Assembly (NCBI GenBank): GCA_026982835.1
Contig: JALSGI010000046.1
Location: 1 to 6,597, forward strand
DNA length: 6,597 nt
Source: Planctomycetota bacterium
GTDB taxonomy: Bacteria > Planctomycetota > Planctomycetia > Pirellulales > S012-138
Direction of reading: 5' to 3'
Numbering within the stretch: the first letter of the stretch is position 1; every line of letters begins with the position of its first letter. The notes under the pieces were generated by a model. That model worked only from the letters and a program-made list of their open reading frames with translations, was not told the origin of the DNA and did not search any database. Shown here in pieces: positions 5,315 through 6,597 of this stretch. A program made the translations under genes and the position numbers.

Positions 5315-5331
5315 GAACCGGGGTCCGGTTC
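5315..5331 (+). other. Hairpin in the nfeD-floA gap
   Basis: GAACCGG pairs perfectly with CCGGTTC around a GGT loop, about 70 nt before floA. No T-run follows, so it is not a standard intrinsic terminator. It might stabilise or partly block the message; no function can be shown. Confidence 0.35.
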
Positions 5332-5400
5332 GCAGCAGGGTTGGTCATGTTTTCGGGCAGGTGTCCGGGATTGCCTGGAGTTTTCAAGGAGTGAATCGTC

Positions 5401-6465
5401 ATGGCTTTGCTGGCCCAAGAACTCGGCCCGTGGGACATCCTGATCATCGTGGGGCTGGTGGCCCTGCTGATCTTTGCCGTGATCGTGCTGGTGGTCTTTG
5501 CCAGGTTCTTCAGCCTGTGGATTCAGTCGATCTCCACGCGGGCCGGGATCGGCATCTTCGACCTGATCGGGATGAAGTTCCGCCGGGTGAATCCGGAAGT
5601 GATCGTGCGGGCCAAGATCATGGCCGTGCAGGCCGGCTTGGGGGACGAGTCGGGCGTGACCAGCAAGGCTCTGGAGGCCCACTACCTGGCCGGAGGGAAC
5701 GTGCCGCTGGTGATTCGGGCGATGATCGCCGCCTCCAAGGCCAAGATCGTCGATCTGGACTTCCGCCTGGCCACGGCCATCGACCTGGCCGGCCGCGACG
5801 TGCTGGAGGCGGTGCAAACCAGCGTCTATCCCAAGGTGATCGACTGCCCGGCCCGAGGCGGACCCCGCGAAGCCCTGGACGCCATGGCCAAGGACGGTAT
5901 CCAGCTCAAAGCCCGGGCGCGGGTGACGGTGCGGGCCAACATCCGCCAGTTGATCGGCGGAGCCACCGAGGAGACGATCATCGCCCGGGTGGGCGAGGGG
6001 ATCGTCAGTGCCATCGGCTCGGCCGAAAGCCACAAGGAAGTGCTGGAGAACCCGGACCGTATCTCCAAGGCCGTGCTGGCCCGCAAGCTCGACTCCCAAA
6101 CCGCCTACGAGATCGTCTCCATCGATATTGCCGATATTGATGTGGGGAACAACATCGGAGCCCGCCTCCAGGCCGACCAGGCCGAGGCCGACACCCACGT
6201 GGCCCGGGCCAAGGCCGAAGGCCGCCGGGCCATGGCCGTGGCCAAGGAGCAGGAGATGATTGCCAAGATGGAGCAGGCGCGGGCCACACTGGTAGCCGCC
6301 GAGGCGGAGGTGCCGCGGGCCATTGCCCGAGCCTTCCGCGAAGGCACCCTGGGCGTGTTCGATTTTTACCGCTTGCGTAACATCCAGGCCGATACCGACA
6401 TGCGACGTTCCATCGCCGGCACGGGAGCGGCGCCGGCAGCGGCGCGGGAGGGGACCGCTTCATGA
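5401..6465 (+). CDS. floA: Flotillin-like protein FloA (UPF0365 family)
   Basis: A 354-residue bacterial flotillin-like protein, a membrane-anchored scaffold that oligomerises in functional membrane microdomains and helps organise signalling, secretion and cell-envelope complexes. One hydrophobic segment at about 12-37 anchors the N-terminus. The SPFH-like body follows, with family landmarks LESHYLAGGN-like EAHYLAGGN, AIDLAGRDVLEAVQ (from Ala126), RVGEGIVSAIGS and DIADIDVGNNIGA (242-254). An Ala/Glu/Lys-rich coiled coil follows, including QADQAEAD (257-264) and EAEVPRAIARAFREG. The Bacillus protein is about 331 residues; the extra length here is mainly an Ala-rich tail. ATG 5401 has AAGGAG at 5386-5391, nine bases upstream. 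nfeD lies upstream and the next start overlaps its stop, so the three genes probably form an operon. Confidence 0.97.
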   Translation: MALLAQELGPWDILIIVGLVALLIFAVIVLVVFARFFSLWIQSISTRAGIGIFDLIGMKFRRVNPEVIVRAKIMAVQAGLGDESGVTSKALEAHYLAGGNVPLVIRAMIAASKAKIVDLDFRLATAIDLAGRDVLEAVQTSVYPKVIDCPARGGPREALDAMAKDGIQLKARARVTVRANIRQLIGGATEETIIARVGEGIVSAIGSAESHKEVLENPDRISKAVLARKLDSQTAYEIVSIDIADIDVGNNIGARLQADQAEADTHVARAKAEGRRAMAVAKEQEMIAKMEQARATLVAAEAEVPRAIARAFREGTLGVFDFYRLRNIQADTDMRRSIAGTGAAPAAAREGTAS

Positions 6466-6597
6466 TCCACACTCCGCTTTGTCTTTTGGCCCTGTTGGGC
6501 AAAGCCGGCGACTGGATCACCGTGTTGGTGATGGCCGTGGGCTTTGTGGTGTGGCTGATTGCCCAGTTGGCCGGCCAGGGGGCCAAGGCGGCCGGGC
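6462..6597 (+). CDS. Start of a small membrane protein, coupled to floA; cut by the window edge
   Basis: The ATG overlaps the floA stop as ATGA (6462-6465), and GGGAGGGG at 6446-6453 sits 8 nt upstream, so translation is probably coupled to floA. The 45 visible residues run MIHTPLCLLALLGKAGDW, then a hydrophobic helix at about 18-36 (ITVLVMAVGFVVWLIAQL), then GQGAKAAG. This looks like a single-pass protein with its bulk beyond the edge. I do not recognise a family from this fragment. Position suggests an accessory to the NfeD-FloA pair. Confidence 0.75.
   Translation, partial: MIHTPLCLLALLGKAGDWITVLVMAVGFVVWLIAQLAGQGAKAAG

Noticed and set aside
5008..6198. A 396-residue open frame on the minus strand opposite floA
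   Set aside because: It is antisense to floA, which matches its family over its whole length; the translation is His/Asp/Gly-rich without recognisable domains.

Overview
The window looks like chromosomal DNA from a planctomycete. It is GC-rich (roughly two-thirds by eye). It carries a secreted PSCyt1-DUF1549-DUF1553 protein with CxxCH haem motifs, a family strongly expanded in Planctomycetes, and long gene-free stretches filled with short GC-rich hairpin repeats. The species cannot be named from the sequence.

Layout: (1) 1-642, minus strand: first 214 codons of a ketoacyl-ACP synthase III (FabH-like), start at the right, C-terminus off the left edge. (2) 643-1105: gene-free, with three 28-nt hairpin repeats (called A here), two smaller hairpins (B) and one copy of a 61-bp inverted repeat. 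(3) 1106-3592, minus strand: the 828-residue PSCyt1-DUF1549-DUF1553 protein. (4) 3593-4628: about 1 kb without a gene, holding ten more A copies (one of them split), three B hairpins, a CTTGGGT heptad array, the second copy of the 61-bp repeat, and a 255-bp segment with inverted ends sitting in the loop of an A repeat. (5) 4629 to the right edge, plus strand: a short NfeD-type membrane protein, the flotillin-like protein FloA, and the start of a small membrane protein whose ATG overlaps the floA stop (ATGA).

The right-hand genes form a recognisable NfeD-FloA operon; NfeD proteins are habitual partners of flotillin-like scaffolds in membrane microdomains. The fatty-acid-type condensing enzyme and the haem-motif protein on the minus strand have no evident functional tie to it. 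An extended -10 promoter candidate precedes the operon, and a TTGCTC/TAGAAT candidate precedes the PSCyt1 gene.

The least explained part is the repeat system. The A elements keep an 8-bp stem while the stem sequence changes, keep a KTNA loop, and have a GCGAG-like 5' flank. They combine with B hairpins at constant spacing into larger modules, one of which lies in inverted orientation on each side of the PSCyt1 gene. Removing 3926-4180 plus one TC restores a 28-nt A element with its 4-nt loop, which points to insertion of a small non-coding mobile element.
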